Both the position numbers and the translations under genes were made by a program. A DNA stretch of 64,000 nt, taken from contig CAWAQA010000010.1 of NCBI GenBank assembly GCA_963784065.1, forward strand, positions 1 through 64,000, written 5' to 3'. This DNA comes from CAWAQA01 sp963784065 (GTDB lineage: Bacteria; Acidobacteriota; Vicinamibacteria; Vicinamibacterales; UBA2999). The notes below the pieces were generated by a model, which worked only from the letters and a program-made list of their open reading frames with translations, was not told where the DNA came from and did not search any database. How positions within the stretch are numbered: the stretch's first letter is position 1; each line of letters begins with the position of its first letter. Shown piece by piece: positions 25,163 through 35,499 of the stretch.

Positions 25163-27469
25163 TCACGCCCACAGGTTCTGCTCGACCCAATAGCTCTTGC
25201 CGGTGAACGCCGGCCCGGGGAGGCGGCAGAGCGCGCGCTTCGGCGTGGAGGAGAGGGCGGAGAAGGCGAGCTCGGCGCCGGCGCGAAAGCGATCGGCGAG
25301 AAGCTCGATGAAGCGCCGAGGGTCGAGCTCCGCAAGCGGCGTCGGCGCGAGTGGCCGCGGCGCGCCGGACCGCCGGAGCGTCAGCGTCTCTCCGGCGCTC
25401 GCGAGGTCCCAGCCGCCGCGCGCGAGGGCTCCCGAGTGCGGCGTGCCGGCGAGCCAGCGCGCGCAGGCGGCGTCGCCGTCGCTGTGGCCGGCGATCACGT
25501 CGCACAGCGAGAAACGCTCCTCGCCACCGAGCGTCGCGCCCGCGAGATCGAGCTTCAGCGCCGTGAACCAGTCGAGCCAGCCGAGCGCCCACGCCAGCGC
25601 CGCGCCGCGTGGTGGAGCGTCGAGGCCGGACACGAACCGGTCGAGGTCGGGAAGCTGCAAGAGCGCGGCGCGCGCTCGAATCCGCGCGGCAAGCGGCTCG
25701 AACCCGGGCGCTCGAACGCCGCGCAGTGCGCGGCGAAGCTGTTCGTCGCCGAGCGCGGGGATGGCGAGGAACACGCCGCCGGAAGGCGAGGTCGAGGTCG
25801 AGGTCGAGCTCGCTCCGTCGGCGAGCGCCGACAAGGCGTCGAGAAGCGCGTCCCGGTCGGAGACCAGCGCCGCGCGACGGATCTTCCCGTGATCGCGAGC
25901 TTCCGCGAGCGTGCGGCACACCGCCGCGCAGTCCCAGCCGTGGCGCGGCGCGAGGTACTGCTGAAGGCGCCGGGCGGTCGCGGCGAGCGCTTCGGGATTG
26001 TGCGCGGACACGACGAGCAGCGCCGGGAGCTCGGGCGGCGCCGCCGCGCTCGCGGGCGCCTTCACCGGCATGCCCTCGAGCACGACGTGGGCCAGCGTTC
26101 CGCTGATGCCGAATGCGTTCACGCCGGCGAGGCGGCGCCCTGACGAGGGCCAGGGCAGGGGCTGGCGCGCAAAGCGCAGCGACAGGCGTTCCCAGGGCAC
26201 GTTCGGATCGAGCTTCTCCACGCCGGCCTGCGGCGGTATCTCGCCGTGCGCGAGCGCGAGCACCGTCTTCATCAGGCCGGCGACGCCGGACGCCGTCTCG
26301 AGGTAGCCGATGTTGGCCTTGCACGATCCGAGGTAGAGCGGGGCGGCCGTGGGTGAGCCGCGGCCATAGGCCTCCGCGATCGACTCCGATTCGATCACGC
26401 CGCCGAGCCGCGAGCCGTTGGCCTGCGCTTCGAGGTATTGGACCTCGAGCGGATCGATGGCCGCGTTGCGCAGCGCCAGCTCCATCACCGCCTTCTGACC
26501 CGACGCGGACGCCAGCGCGAGGCCTGCGCGATCGCCCTGCTGGTGGACCGCGCTGCCGCGGATCAGCGCGTACGGCAGATCGCCGTCCGAGACGGCGTCC
26601 TGATGCCGTTTGAGCACCATGATTCCGCAGCCCTCCGCGCGCACGTGGCCGTTGGCGTCCTCCGCGAACGGACGGCAGCGGCCCGTCGCCGAGAGCAGGC
26701 CCGCGCGCGCGAGCGTGACGGTCGAGAGTGGCGACAGCAGCAGGTGACACGCGCCGACCAGCGCGAGGTCGCACTCCCGGCGGCGGAGGGCGAGCGAGGC
26801 GAGGTGCGCGGCGCTCAGCGCAGACGAGGAGGCGGTGTCGATCGTCAGCGCCGGCCCGTTGACGCCGAGCGCGAGCCCGAGGCGGCCGGAGGCGGCGCTC
26901 AACAGATAGCCGGTGCCCATGTGCGGCGACATGTCGTTCACCGACACGCCGTTGCGGAGCGCGGCCAGCCCGTATTCCACCACGCTCACGCCGATGAAAA
27001 TGCCGACCCGGCGTCCGCGCAGCTCGGCGCGGGTGAGATTCGCGTCGGCGAGCGCCTGGACCGCGACTTCGAGCAGCAACCGGTGCTGCGGGTCCATGTA
27101 CAGCGCCTCCTCGTCCGACAGTCCGAAGTAGTCGGCGTCGAAGCAGTCGATGTTCGCGAGGTAGGCCCCCGAGCGCAGCCACTCCGCTGCCGGCGCGACA
27201 TCGGGGGCGTCGAGGTTCCAGCGTGCACGCCCGAGGCTGTCCGTCGGCGGACCACTGCTCTCGTCCGGCACCACACGTCCCTGGCGCAGCGCCGCCCAGA
27301 ACGACTCCGGGCTGTCGAGGCCGCCCGGAAAGCGGCAACCCATGCCGATCACGGCGATGCCCTGAGACTCCTCCTGCCGTTGTCGAGCGAGCATCACCAT
27401 CAGCTGCTTCTTCGACAGCGTCTCGAGGTAGTCGATGTAGTTCGTCACGGACTCTTTGACGGCCGTCAT
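25163..27469 (-). CDS. Degenerate KS-AT-like PKS protein lacking catalytic residues
   Basis: The 768-residue product opens with a helical docking-like segment (SVTNYIDYLETLSKKQLMVM) and a full beta-ketoacyl synthase fold (IAVIGMGCRFPGGLDSPESF, MDPQHRLLLEVAVQAL). The catalytic triad is gone: Cys becomes Ser214 in IDTASSSALS, the first His becomes Gln349 in EAQANGSRLG, and the second His becomes Tyr389 in ANIGYLETASG. After the KS, LPALLVVSAHNPEALAATAR begins an AT-like region with no GHSxG motif, ending in a post-AT-like linker KSYWVEQNLWA. It probably acts as a chain-length-factor-like or structural partner of the active PKS, as proposed for KS-like HglD or CLF proteins. It begins 13 bp after the PKS stop. 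Confidence 0.85.
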   Translation of the reverse strand: MTAVKESVTNYIDYLETLSKKQLMVMLARQRQEESQGIAVIGMGCRFPGGLDSPESFWAALRQGRVVPDESSGPPTDSLGRARWNLDAPDVAPAAEWLRSGAYLANIDCFDADYFGLSDEEALYMDPQHRLLLEVAVQALADANLTRAELRGRRVGIFIGVSVVEYGLAALRNGVSVNDMSPHMGTGYLLSAASGRLGLALGVNGPALTIDTASSSALSAAHLASLALRRRECDLALVGACHLLLSPLSTVTLARAGLLSATGRCRPFAEDANGHVRAEGCGIMVLKRHQDAVSDGDLPYALIRGSAVHQQGDRAGLALASASGQKAVMELALRNAAIDPLEVQYLEAQANGSRLGGVIESESIAEAYGRGSPTAAPLYLGSCKANIGYLETASGVAGLMKTVLALAHGEIPPQAGVEKLDPNVPWERLSLRFARQPLPWPSSGRRLAGVNAFGISGTLAHVVLEGMPVKAPASAAAPPELPALLVVSAHNPEALAATARRLQQYLAPRHGWDCAAVCRTLAEARDHGKIRRAALVSDRDALLDALSALADGASSTSTSTSPSGGVFLAIPALGDEQLRRALRGVRAPGFEPLAARIRARAALLQLPDLDRFVSGLDAPPRGAALAWALGWLDWFTALKLDLAGATLGGEERFSLCDVIAGHSDGDAACARWLAGTPHSGALARGGWDLASAGETLTLRRSGAPRPLAPTPLAELDPRRFIELLADRFRAGAELAFSALSSTPKRALCRLPGPAFTGKSYWVEQNLWA

Positions 27470-27482
27470 CAGCGCGGCCCGG

Positions 27483-30400
27483 TCAGGACGCGAGCGCGCG
27501 CAGCGCGTCGAGCTCGGCGTCGGCGTCGGCGTCACTGAGCCCCTGCACGTCGCTCGGCCCCTCGTCTGCCGACGCGTCGTGCGAGGCCGGCACGAGCTGA
27601 CGGCTGATGAACTCCGTGAGCGCCTGGATCGCGGGGTAGTCGAAGAGCGCCGACGTCGGCAGCGGAATGCGGAAGGTGGCTTCGAGCGCATTCTTGAGCT
27701 CGACCGCGGCCAGCGAATCGAGCCCGAGCTCGATGAACTTCGCGTCGAACTCCACGTCTTCGGGCGAGTCGAAGCGCAGCACTCCGGCTACCCGTGCGCG
27801 GAGGATGTCGCGAATCGCCGCCTCGCGATCCGCCCTGGTTTGCGTGACCAGCGCCTCGAGGTCGATGCTCGCCACCGGGCCGCCGCCCTTCGGCAGCACT
27901 TCGCGGAAGAGCGCGTCGGCGACCGGCTGGCTCGTGACGTAGCGATCCCAGTCGAACTCGCCGATCATGCTCTGAGCCCGGCCCCGGGCGAGCGCCTTCC
28001 ACATCGCACGCATGCCCTCGGCGGGCTTGACGAACTTGATGCCGCGTTCCTCGATGCTCTTGATCTGTTGCTGGCTGAGGGTGGCCGCCATGCCCACCTC
28101 GGCCCACGGCCCCCAGTTCACGCTGAGCCCGGGCAGCCCGCGCGCCACGCGCCAGTGCATCAGGAGATCCATGAAGTGGTTGCCGGCGGCGTAGTTGGCC
28201 TGGCCCGGCGCGCCGAGCACGGACGAGATCGACGAGTAGGTGACGAAGAACTTGAGGCTCGGCGACGCCCGCGCGGCTTCGTGCAGGTGCCAGGTGCCGT
28301 ACACCTTGGGGCCGAGCACCTTCTCGATGCTGTCCCAGGTCTGCTTCGCGAGCGGCGCGTCCGCGAGCACGCCCGCCGCGTGGATGATGCCGCCCAGCGG
28401 CGCGCCCGCCGCGTCGATGGCGCTGATGATGCGCGCGACATCGGCGGCGTTGGCGATGTCGCCCTGATGCACGACGAGCTCGACCCCGGCGGCGAGGCTG
28501 GCCCGGAGCGCGACGAGCTCCGCCTCTGGCAACTGCCGGCGACTGACAATTGCGATGTGCCGCGCCCCGTCGTTCACGAGTTTCTGCACGGTCACGACGC
28601 CGAGCGCGCCCAGACCGCCGGTGACGAGATACGTCTCGTCGGGGCTGAGCGCCGGCGCCAGCTCGCCCTGCGCCGCCGCGTCTCCGAAGCTCACCACCAG
28701 CTTGCCCGTGTTGCCCCCGCGGCTGAGCACGCTGAAGGCCTCCTCGACCTCGTCGAGCCCGTAGACCACGGTGGGCAGCGGCGCGAGGTCTCCCGATTCG
28801 ACGCGCGCGACCACCTCCTGGAGGATTTGCTTGTTCAGACGATTGAACTCCTCCTCCGTGAACTCGCTCGAGATCGAAGTTGTGATAGTCGACGTCGGGG
28901 CGCTCGTTCCGCATCTGTTCCTTCGACCAGATGCCGATCTTGCCGAGCTCGACGAAGCGTCCGTCCCTGGCGAGGCAGCGCAGCCCGGCCGGCACATACT
29001 CCTTGTTCAGGCTGTTGAGGACGATGTCCACGCCGCGGCCATCCGTGACGCGCAGGATCTCGTCGCTGAACTCGAGCGTGCGCGAGCTCATGACGTGGCG
29101 CACGCCCTGCGCGCGGAGCAGCGGCCACTTGCGCGGACTCGCGGTCGCGTACACCTCGGCGCCCGCGAGCTTCGCCAGCTGCACCGCGGCCTGGCCGACG
29201 CCGCCGGCCGCGGCATGGATCAACACGCGATCGCCGGGGCGAATCCTGGCGAGCTGGTGCAGCGCGTAGTGCGCGGTGACGTATGCGGCCGGCAGCCCGG
29301 CGGCCTCCGCGAACGTGATGCCCGCGGGCTTTCGCACCGCCACCGTTGACGGCACCGTGACGCGCTTCTTCATGCAGCCGAGCCGGCTCAGCACCACCTC
29401 GTCGCCCACTCGGAACTCGGCGTCGGGGCCGGCGGCGAGCACGGTGCCCGCCGCTTCGAAGCCGAGGGGCAACGGCTTGTACTCGATGCCGTTGTCGAGC
29501 GCGTATTGCCGCAACATGCCGAGCGCGTTCAACACGTCCTTGAAGTTCAAACCAGCGGCGTGGACGCGCACGGTGATCTCGTCGCCGGCCGGCTCGTCGT
29601 CCGCGGCCGGCACCGGCTTGATGTTGGCGAATTGTCCGTACTCCGTGATCGCGAGCTCGAAGTTCGCGTCCTGGCTCGGGGCCGGGGTCACCGCGCTCAC
29701 GCGCTTCACGTGCCGGATACCGCCGCGATAGGCGAGCTGGAATTCGTCGCTGGCGGCGTCGCCGGCGAGCCACTCGTCCAGCAGCGGCTGGTAGTCGGTC
29801 GCGGCCGCGCCGGGTGCGGGCAGATCGAGCAACGTGGTCTTGAATGCCGGATACTCGTTCAGCAGTACGTGACCGAAGCCCCACAGCGAGCTGGCGGCGA
29901 GCAGCTCGGCCGGGCGATCGTCCTCCCCGTCGCCGGGGAGCCACTGCGCTCCCTCGGTGACGAGCATCACGCGGAGCTCGCGTCCGAAGCCGAGGCGCTC
30001 CAGTTCGGCCACCAGTTCCAGCAACGCCGTGTAGTTCTGCCGGCACTCGGCGCGCAGGCGCGCTTCACCCTGGAGCTCGGGGGCGGGCTTCCAGAACCAG
30101 CACAGATCGCTGATCGCGGGTCGCTCCGCCAACAGCTGTCCCGCTTCCGCGGCGCCCGCGGCGAATGCGAGGCGCACGCCGGCAGCCGTGAGCGCGCCGG
30201 TCACCGCCGAGAAGCCGGCTTCGCTCCGCTGCGCGATCAGGATGTCGCGAACGCGGGCCGGCGCGGCCTTCGGCGCGACGAGCGACCGCTTCAACCAGCG
30301 CGGCTCGTGGAACAGGCGGCGCGAGCCGGCGGCGCTGGCCACGCGTTTGAGCCGCAGCCCCTCGACGATGAACACCGGGCGATCGCCGTCGAGCACCACG

Positions 30401-33400
30401 ATGTCCGCGCCGAGGTCTCCCGCTGCGCCGTCCGCCGACATCGCGGGCGTGGTGAGCTGAATCAGGCTTCTGAGCTCGCCCTTGGGCTTGCGCAGGAGCT
30501 CGATGTTGTCGAAGCCGATCGGGAGGTAAGCGTCGCTGAGGTCCACGACCGCGGCAAGCGTCTGCATCGCGCAGTCGAGCACCGACGCGGGAAGGTGCTC
30601 CACCGCCGGCGTGTCGATGCCGCGGAGATCGCCGATGGCGAGGCCTTCCGCGTGCCGCGTCACACTTCGGATGCGGCGGAATTCCGGGCCGTAGGGCAGG
30701 CCGAGCTCGACGTACTGCGCGTAGATGTCGTCCGCCAGGTGCGCCGACTCGGGGGTTCCGTTCGTGTGCGCCAGGGCAGAGAGCCGTGCGCTCACCCGGC
30801 TCAGGGCGGTGCGGGTGCCGGGCTCGCTATCGAGCAGCGCGCTGACGTGTACCCGTTCAATCGCGCCGTCCCTGGCCGCAATCCGGCTTGCCACCTCGAC
30901 ACGCGCTTCCCCGCCGGCGGCGGGCCGGAGCCGCGTGCGCACTTCGGTGGGCGCTTCCGCGCTCAGGAACAAGGGCTCGTGGATGCGCAGCTGGCGGACG
31001 ACGCGCGAGGTCTCGCCGAACACCGCGTCCTGGAGCGCGAACAGCGCTTCGACGTAGGCCGCGCCGGGAAACACGACCTGGCCCATCACGACGTGATCGG
31101 CGAGGTACGCCGGCCTCGACGGGTCGAGATAGGTCCGGAACTCGCGCTCGCCGGCCGCGCGCTGTTCGCTCGAGGAGATCTCCTCGCCAAGCAACGGATG
31201 GTGGCCGGCGACGGTGATGACGCCGCCCTGCTTTCCGCCGCGCTTCAAGGGAATCGAGTAGCGCTTCCGGTCGAAGGCGTAGCTCGGTACCGCGATGCGA
31301 CGCCCGGGCCGCTGCTGGTGATAGCCGGCCCATGAGACGGTGAGGCCGGCGGTGTAGCCCTCGACCAGCGCCTTGCGAATCGTCGCGCCGTCCTCGTCGC
31401 GCGACGGCGTCGAGCTCGAGAGCCACAGGTGTTCGGAGGCGTCGCCGCACTGCTTGCCCAGATGGGTCAGGGCGGCGGACGGTCCGACCTCGACGAACAC
31501 ATGCTTGCCGCGCTTCTGCACGCAGCGCATGCCGGCCAGGAAGTTCACCGGCTCGGCGATGTGGCGGACCCAGGTACTCGGGCCCGCCGACCTCCGCCAG
31601 GGTCGCGACCTTGCCGGTGAGATTCGACACGAAGCTCGATTCCGGCTCCCGGAACTCGATGTCCTGGATCGCGCTCCGGAACGCGTCGAGCACCTCCGCC
31701 ATCAACGGCGAGTGGAACGCATGTGAGACCGGCAGCGCTCTCGCGGTGATTCCCCGCAGCTTCAGCGCCTCCGTGATGCTCGGCGAGCGCAACGACGTCC
31801 CCGGAGAGCACGCACTGCTCGGGCGCGTTGATCGCACCGAAGCTGACGTTCGGGTGACCCTCGAGCAGCGGCGCCACGGCGTCGGCGCCGGCCCGCACGG
31901 CGACCATGCCACCGCGCGCGGCGACCGACTGCATCAGGCGCGCGCGCGCGGCGACGAGCTTCGTCGCGTCCGCCAGCGTGAACAGCCCGGCCAGCGTCGC
32001 GGCGACGATTTCACCGATGCTGTGTCCGAGCAGCACGCTCGGCTTCACCCCCCACGACATCCAGAGGCGCGCGGCGGCGTACTCGAAGGCGAAGAGCGCC
32101 GGTTGCGTATACAGCGTCTGCTGGAGGTCGGCGTCCGCGCCGTCCGCGTCGCCGAACATCAGCTCGCGGATCGAGCGGCCGAGATGCGGCGCAAAGAGCT
32201 GATCGCAGGCGTCGAGCTCGCGGCGGAATACGGGGTACTGCGCGTAGAGCGCGCGGCCCATGCCGGCGTACTGCGAACCTTGACCGGTGAACAGGAAGGC
32301 CACGCTGCTGCCGCGGAATTCACCCCGGCCGGCGCGTTCCGCGTCAGCGTGCGCGAGCTCCTCGTCGAGCAGGCGCTCCAGCTCCGGACGCGAGCGGACG
32401 GCAGCCGCGACCCGCACGTTCAGATGCGTACGGCCGATGTTGGTGGTGTAGCACAGGTCGGCGAGCGGGAGATCCGGGCTGGCGTCGAGGAAGCGGCGAT
32501 AGCGCTCGAGCTGCAGCTTGAGCGAGGCCTGATTCTTCGCGGACAGGGTGAAGATCGGCGTGTCGTCCGCCGCGGCCACGGCCGCGGTCTTCACCGGGGG
32601 CGCCTGCTCGAGCACCACCGTCGCGATCGTGCCGGCGAAGCCGAACGAATTGACCAGCGCGCGGCGCCGCGGCGCCTGCCACGGCAGGACTTCGGTCGGC
32701 ACGGTCACCCGATAGCGATCCCAGGGGATGCGGCGCGACGGCGTTTCGAGGTGGATGTGCGGATAGATCACACCCTCCTGGAGCTGCAGGATCGCCTTGA
32801 CGATGCCGCCGACGCCCGCGGCCGCTTCCATGTGCCCGATGTTGGTCTTCACGGAACCGACGACGATGGGCGCCGCCACGCTGTGCGACGCCGAGAACAC
32901 CGTGTCGATCGCTCCCATCTCGATCGGGTCGCCGAGGGGCGTGCCGGTGCCGTGCGCCTCGACGTACTGGATGTCCCCCGGCTCGAGCATCGCGCTCGCG
33001 AGCGCCTCGCGCATCAATGCGATCTGGGCGGTGCCGTTGGGCACGGTGAGCCCGCCGCTCTCGCCGTCCTGGCGCACCGAAGAGCCGCGGACGAGCGCGA
33101 GGATGCGATCGCCGTCGCGCCTCGCGTCCGAGAGGCGCTTGAGCGCCAGCATGGCGCACCCCTCGCTGCGCGCGTAGCCGTCGGCGCTCTCGTCGAAGGT
33201 CTTGCAACGCCCGTCGGGCGAGAGCATGTTCGCCTGCGAGAAGATGATGTGATTGCGCGGGTGCGCGATCACGTTCACCCCGCCGCAGAGCGCGATGCTG
33301 CACTCGCGGCGGCGGAGCCCCTGCACGGCCAGGTGCAGCGCCACGAGCGAGGCCGAGCACGCCGTGTCCACGCAGATGCAGGGCCCGCGCCAGCCGAGGA

Positions 33401-33941
33401 AATAGGAGAGGCGCCCGCAGGCCGCGCTGTGCGCCGTGCCCGGGCCCATATTCGCCTCGAGGTCGGCCAGGTCGAGTCCCTCGACCACGATGCCGAAGTC
33501 GAACTGGCCGATGCCGACGTACACGCCGCCGTCGCCGTCGCGGAGCCCGGTCGGGTCGATGTTCGCCGACTCGAGCGCCTTCCACGCGCACTCGAGCAAC
33601 AGCCGGTGCTGCGGATCGACGCAGGCCGCTTCCTTCGGCGAGATGTTGAAGAACTTGGGGTCGAAGTCCTCGACGCCGGAGACGAAGCCGCCGCGCGCCT
33701 GGATCATCTTCCCTTTCGCGCCGGGCTCGGTCGAGTGAAACGCCGCGACGTCCCAGCGATCCTCCGGGATCGGCCCGGTCCCGGCGCGGCCGGCGCGCAG
33801 GAACTCGGCGAACTGCTCCGGCGTCTCGTTGTTGCCGGGGAAGCGCAGGCCTATGCCCACGACGGCGATCGGTTCGAACTTCTCGAGCAGGAGCTCCCGC
33901 TCGCGGCTGTCCCGACCGCTCTTCGCGACTGTCTCGTTCAT
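27483..33941 (-). CDS. Fully reducing type I PKS, KS-AT-DH-ER-KR-ACP (three frameshifts)
   Basis: Restored length is about 2150 residues. KS: Cys195 in DTACSASLV, His330 in EAHGTGTPLGDP, His370 in NIGHMEAAAG. AT: Ser641 in LLGHSIGEI, with SHAFHSP indicating malonyl-CoA. DH: HVVMGQVVFP (codon of His at 31093-31095). Next comes a structural-KR-like stretch, then ER with HAAAGGVGQAA (about 29190-29219). KR: TGGLGALG and YSSISSVLGAPGQANYAAG; VLAD hints at a B-type KR. ACP: Ser codon at 27714-27716 in ELGLDSLAAVE. Frame breaks near 31790, 31565 and 28870 split it. One complete reducing module suggests iterative synthesis of a saturated chain, much like glycolipid synthases. GTG 33968 is an alternative start. 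Confidence 0.93.
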
Positions 33942-34095
33942 GTGTAAATCACTCGGCCGTCGTGTCACGACGGCGACGTGCTGGAGGATCCTGACCGCGC
34001 ACGCGCCCTGACGGCGCCGGGGTCGTCATCGGCGTTGGCATCCATCCACCAGGAGCCGCGCCTCCGGATGACGCCCACAGCTGTTGTAACGCGCG

Positions 34096-34142
34096 GCCGG
34101 CCGCGACCGAACATGGGCCCGTCACCTGTTCGGTCCGCCGGC
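34096..34142. promoter_or_regulatory. Inverted repeat between divergent PKS and PPTase genes
   Basis: GACCGAACA (34105-34113) and TGTTCGGTC (34127-34135) form a perfect 9-bp inverted repeat around a 13-nt spacer that contains GGGCCC. Outside it, GCCGGC (34096-34101 and 34137-34142) extends the symmetry to 47 bp. It lies in the 268-bp region between the two oppositely transcribed arms and is a candidate operator for a dimeric regulator. No promoter boxes are certain. Confidence 0.5.
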
Positions 34143-34209
34143 CATGCGCGTTCTTAAGAAGGGTGACGGCTGATACTCCCGCGCGTTTTCCGCGACCGCG
34201 CCATCACTG

Positions 34210-34936
34210 GTGCCTTCGTTGCCGCCGCTGAGGCGGAGCGAGGTCGTGGTAGTCGAGGTTGGATTGGATGTCGCAGAGGGGCGTCGCCAGCGGCTCGACT
34301 CGATCCTCGACGACGACGAGCGCGCGCGCGCCGCCCGGTTCGTCTTTCCGCATGACGGCAGACGTTACGTGGCCGCGCACGCGGCGCTGCGGCTGGTGCT
34401 GGCGCACTACCTCGACGAAGACCCGCGCAGGCTGCGATTCGAGCGCGGCACGCACGGCAAGCCGAGGCTCGCGTCCCGGACGGCCGGCGACTACGAAATC
34501 AACCTGTCACATTCCGCCGGGCGTGCGCTGATCGCCGTCGCGCGTGCCCGCGAGGTCGGGGTCGATATCGAGGTCCACCGGCCCGGCGTCGATATCCACG
34601 CGCTCGGCCGGCACGTGCTGTCGCCGGCGGAGCAGTGCGCGTTCGCCGCGGTGCCCTCCGCAGACCGGCGCGCCGCCTTCTTCCGCGCGTGGGCGCGCAA
34701 GGAGTCCTTCGTGAAGGCGATCGGCGAGGGTCTGGCCTGTCCGCTGGCGAGCTTCGACGTGAGCCTGGACGAACATGTCGGCAGCGCGCTGCTGGCCTCG
34801 CGGCACGTGCCAGCGGCGGCCGCGCAGCTGGACGACGATTCCTCTCGATGTCGGTGCGGGCGCCGCGGCGGCGCTCACCGCTCGAGGAGCGTTGTCCCTC
34901 CGGCGCCGGGCCGCCTCCGTGTGGACCTTCGCATGA
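34210..34936 (+). CDS. Sfp-type 4'-phosphopantetheinyl transferase (one frameshift near the end)
   Basis: It activates carrier proteins by moving phosphopantetheine from CoA to serine. Signature motifs are present: EVGVDIEVHRP (Mg-binding Asp/Glu) and FFRAWARKESFVKAIGEGL (WxxKES...K), with an upstream substrate-binding HGKPRLAS and INLSHSAGRALIAVA. The N-terminus SLPPLRRSEVVVVEVGLDVA is short; the start is GTG 34210. Near 34843 a one-base shift moves the natural C-terminus to PLDVGAGAAAALTARGALSL ending at 34936. Restored length is about 241 residues, normal for Sfp. It would load the PKS ACP, the carrier at 10805 and the ACP at 35059. Confidence 0.88.
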
Positions 34937-34946
34937 ACTGGTGGAC

Positions 34947-34977
34947 GTCCTTGTGATTTCTGGAGCGGGCCGCCCGC
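34947..34977. repeat. 31-nt dispersed repeat, copy 2 (first copy at 5141)
   Basis: It matches 5141-5171 at 29 of 31 positions. It lies directly after the restored PPTase stop and before the ACP gene. The GCGGGC/GCCCGC end can pair. Confidence 0.7.
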
Positions 34978-35058
34978 TGGTTGGCCCGCGACATGGCTGT
35001 CGAAAGGCTGTCGTGGGCACTGCAGGTTCATTTGATAGAGTCTGCTAGTGGGTGTGTG

Positions 35059-35487
35059 ATGTCGAATACGGAATGGGTAGAGGCGCTGGCGCGAGGGCCA
35101 TTGTCGGAGCGCGGCGCCACGCTCGAAGCGCTGGTGGTGGCGGAGTTCCGCACCTGGCTCCTGATGAGCGAGGCCGACGCGCTGCCGCTCGACGAAAGCT
35201 ATTTCGCGCTCGGCCTGACGTCGCTCGGCGCGGTCGAGATACAGGAACGGCTCGAGTCGATACTGGGCCGCCGTATCGATTCCGCAAGCCTGTTCAACAA
35301 TCCGACGATCGATCACCTGTTGACGCACTTGCGAAGCCAGGTCCTCTCCGAGTTCTTCCCGGGCTCCGCAGGAGGCCGCCATGCGCCGACGTCATCGTCA
35401 GCGGCAGCGGAGGCCGAGACGCTGGAGCGGCGGCACACACAGAAGCAGCTGCTGAACAGCGTGCTCGACGAGCTTTACGAAGCGTGA
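35059..35487 (+). CDS. Stand-alone acyl carrier protein with C-terminal tail
   Basis: The 142-residue product reads MSNTEWVEALARGPLSERGA, then an ACP fold with phosphopantetheine serine in YFALGLTSLGAVEIQERLES, and SLFNNPTIDHLLTHLRSQVL. A 45-residue tail follows, low in complexity (SSSAAAEAE) and ending in a helical TQKQLLNSVLDELYEA, which looks like a docking helix. PKS-type carriers commonly use such tails to meet a partner enzyme. It shares the strand of the PPTase and is the right end of the cluster. The start ATG 35059 is used because the open frame upstream crosses the dispersed repeat. Confidence 0.88.
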   Translation: MSNTEWVEALARGPLSERGATLEALVVAEFRTWLLMSEADALPLDESYFALGLTSLGAVEIQERLESILGRRIDSASLFNNPTIDHLLTHLRSQVLSEFFPGSAGGRHAPTSSSAAAEAETLERRHTQKQLLNSVLDELYEA

Positions 35488-35499
35488 CGCACGAAGCGG

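Noticed and set aside
27483..31548. PKS as two or three separate polypeptides
   Set aside because: The breaks fall inside the AT domain and between the ER and KR domains at single-base shifts, with sequence continuing in the next frame; no start signals are found at the junctions.
31611..33947. 778-residue open frame on the + strand opposite the PKS
   Set aside because: It is the antisense shadow of a GC-rich coding region: Arg/His/Asp-rich, no family features, and the - strand frame has perfect KS and AT motifs.
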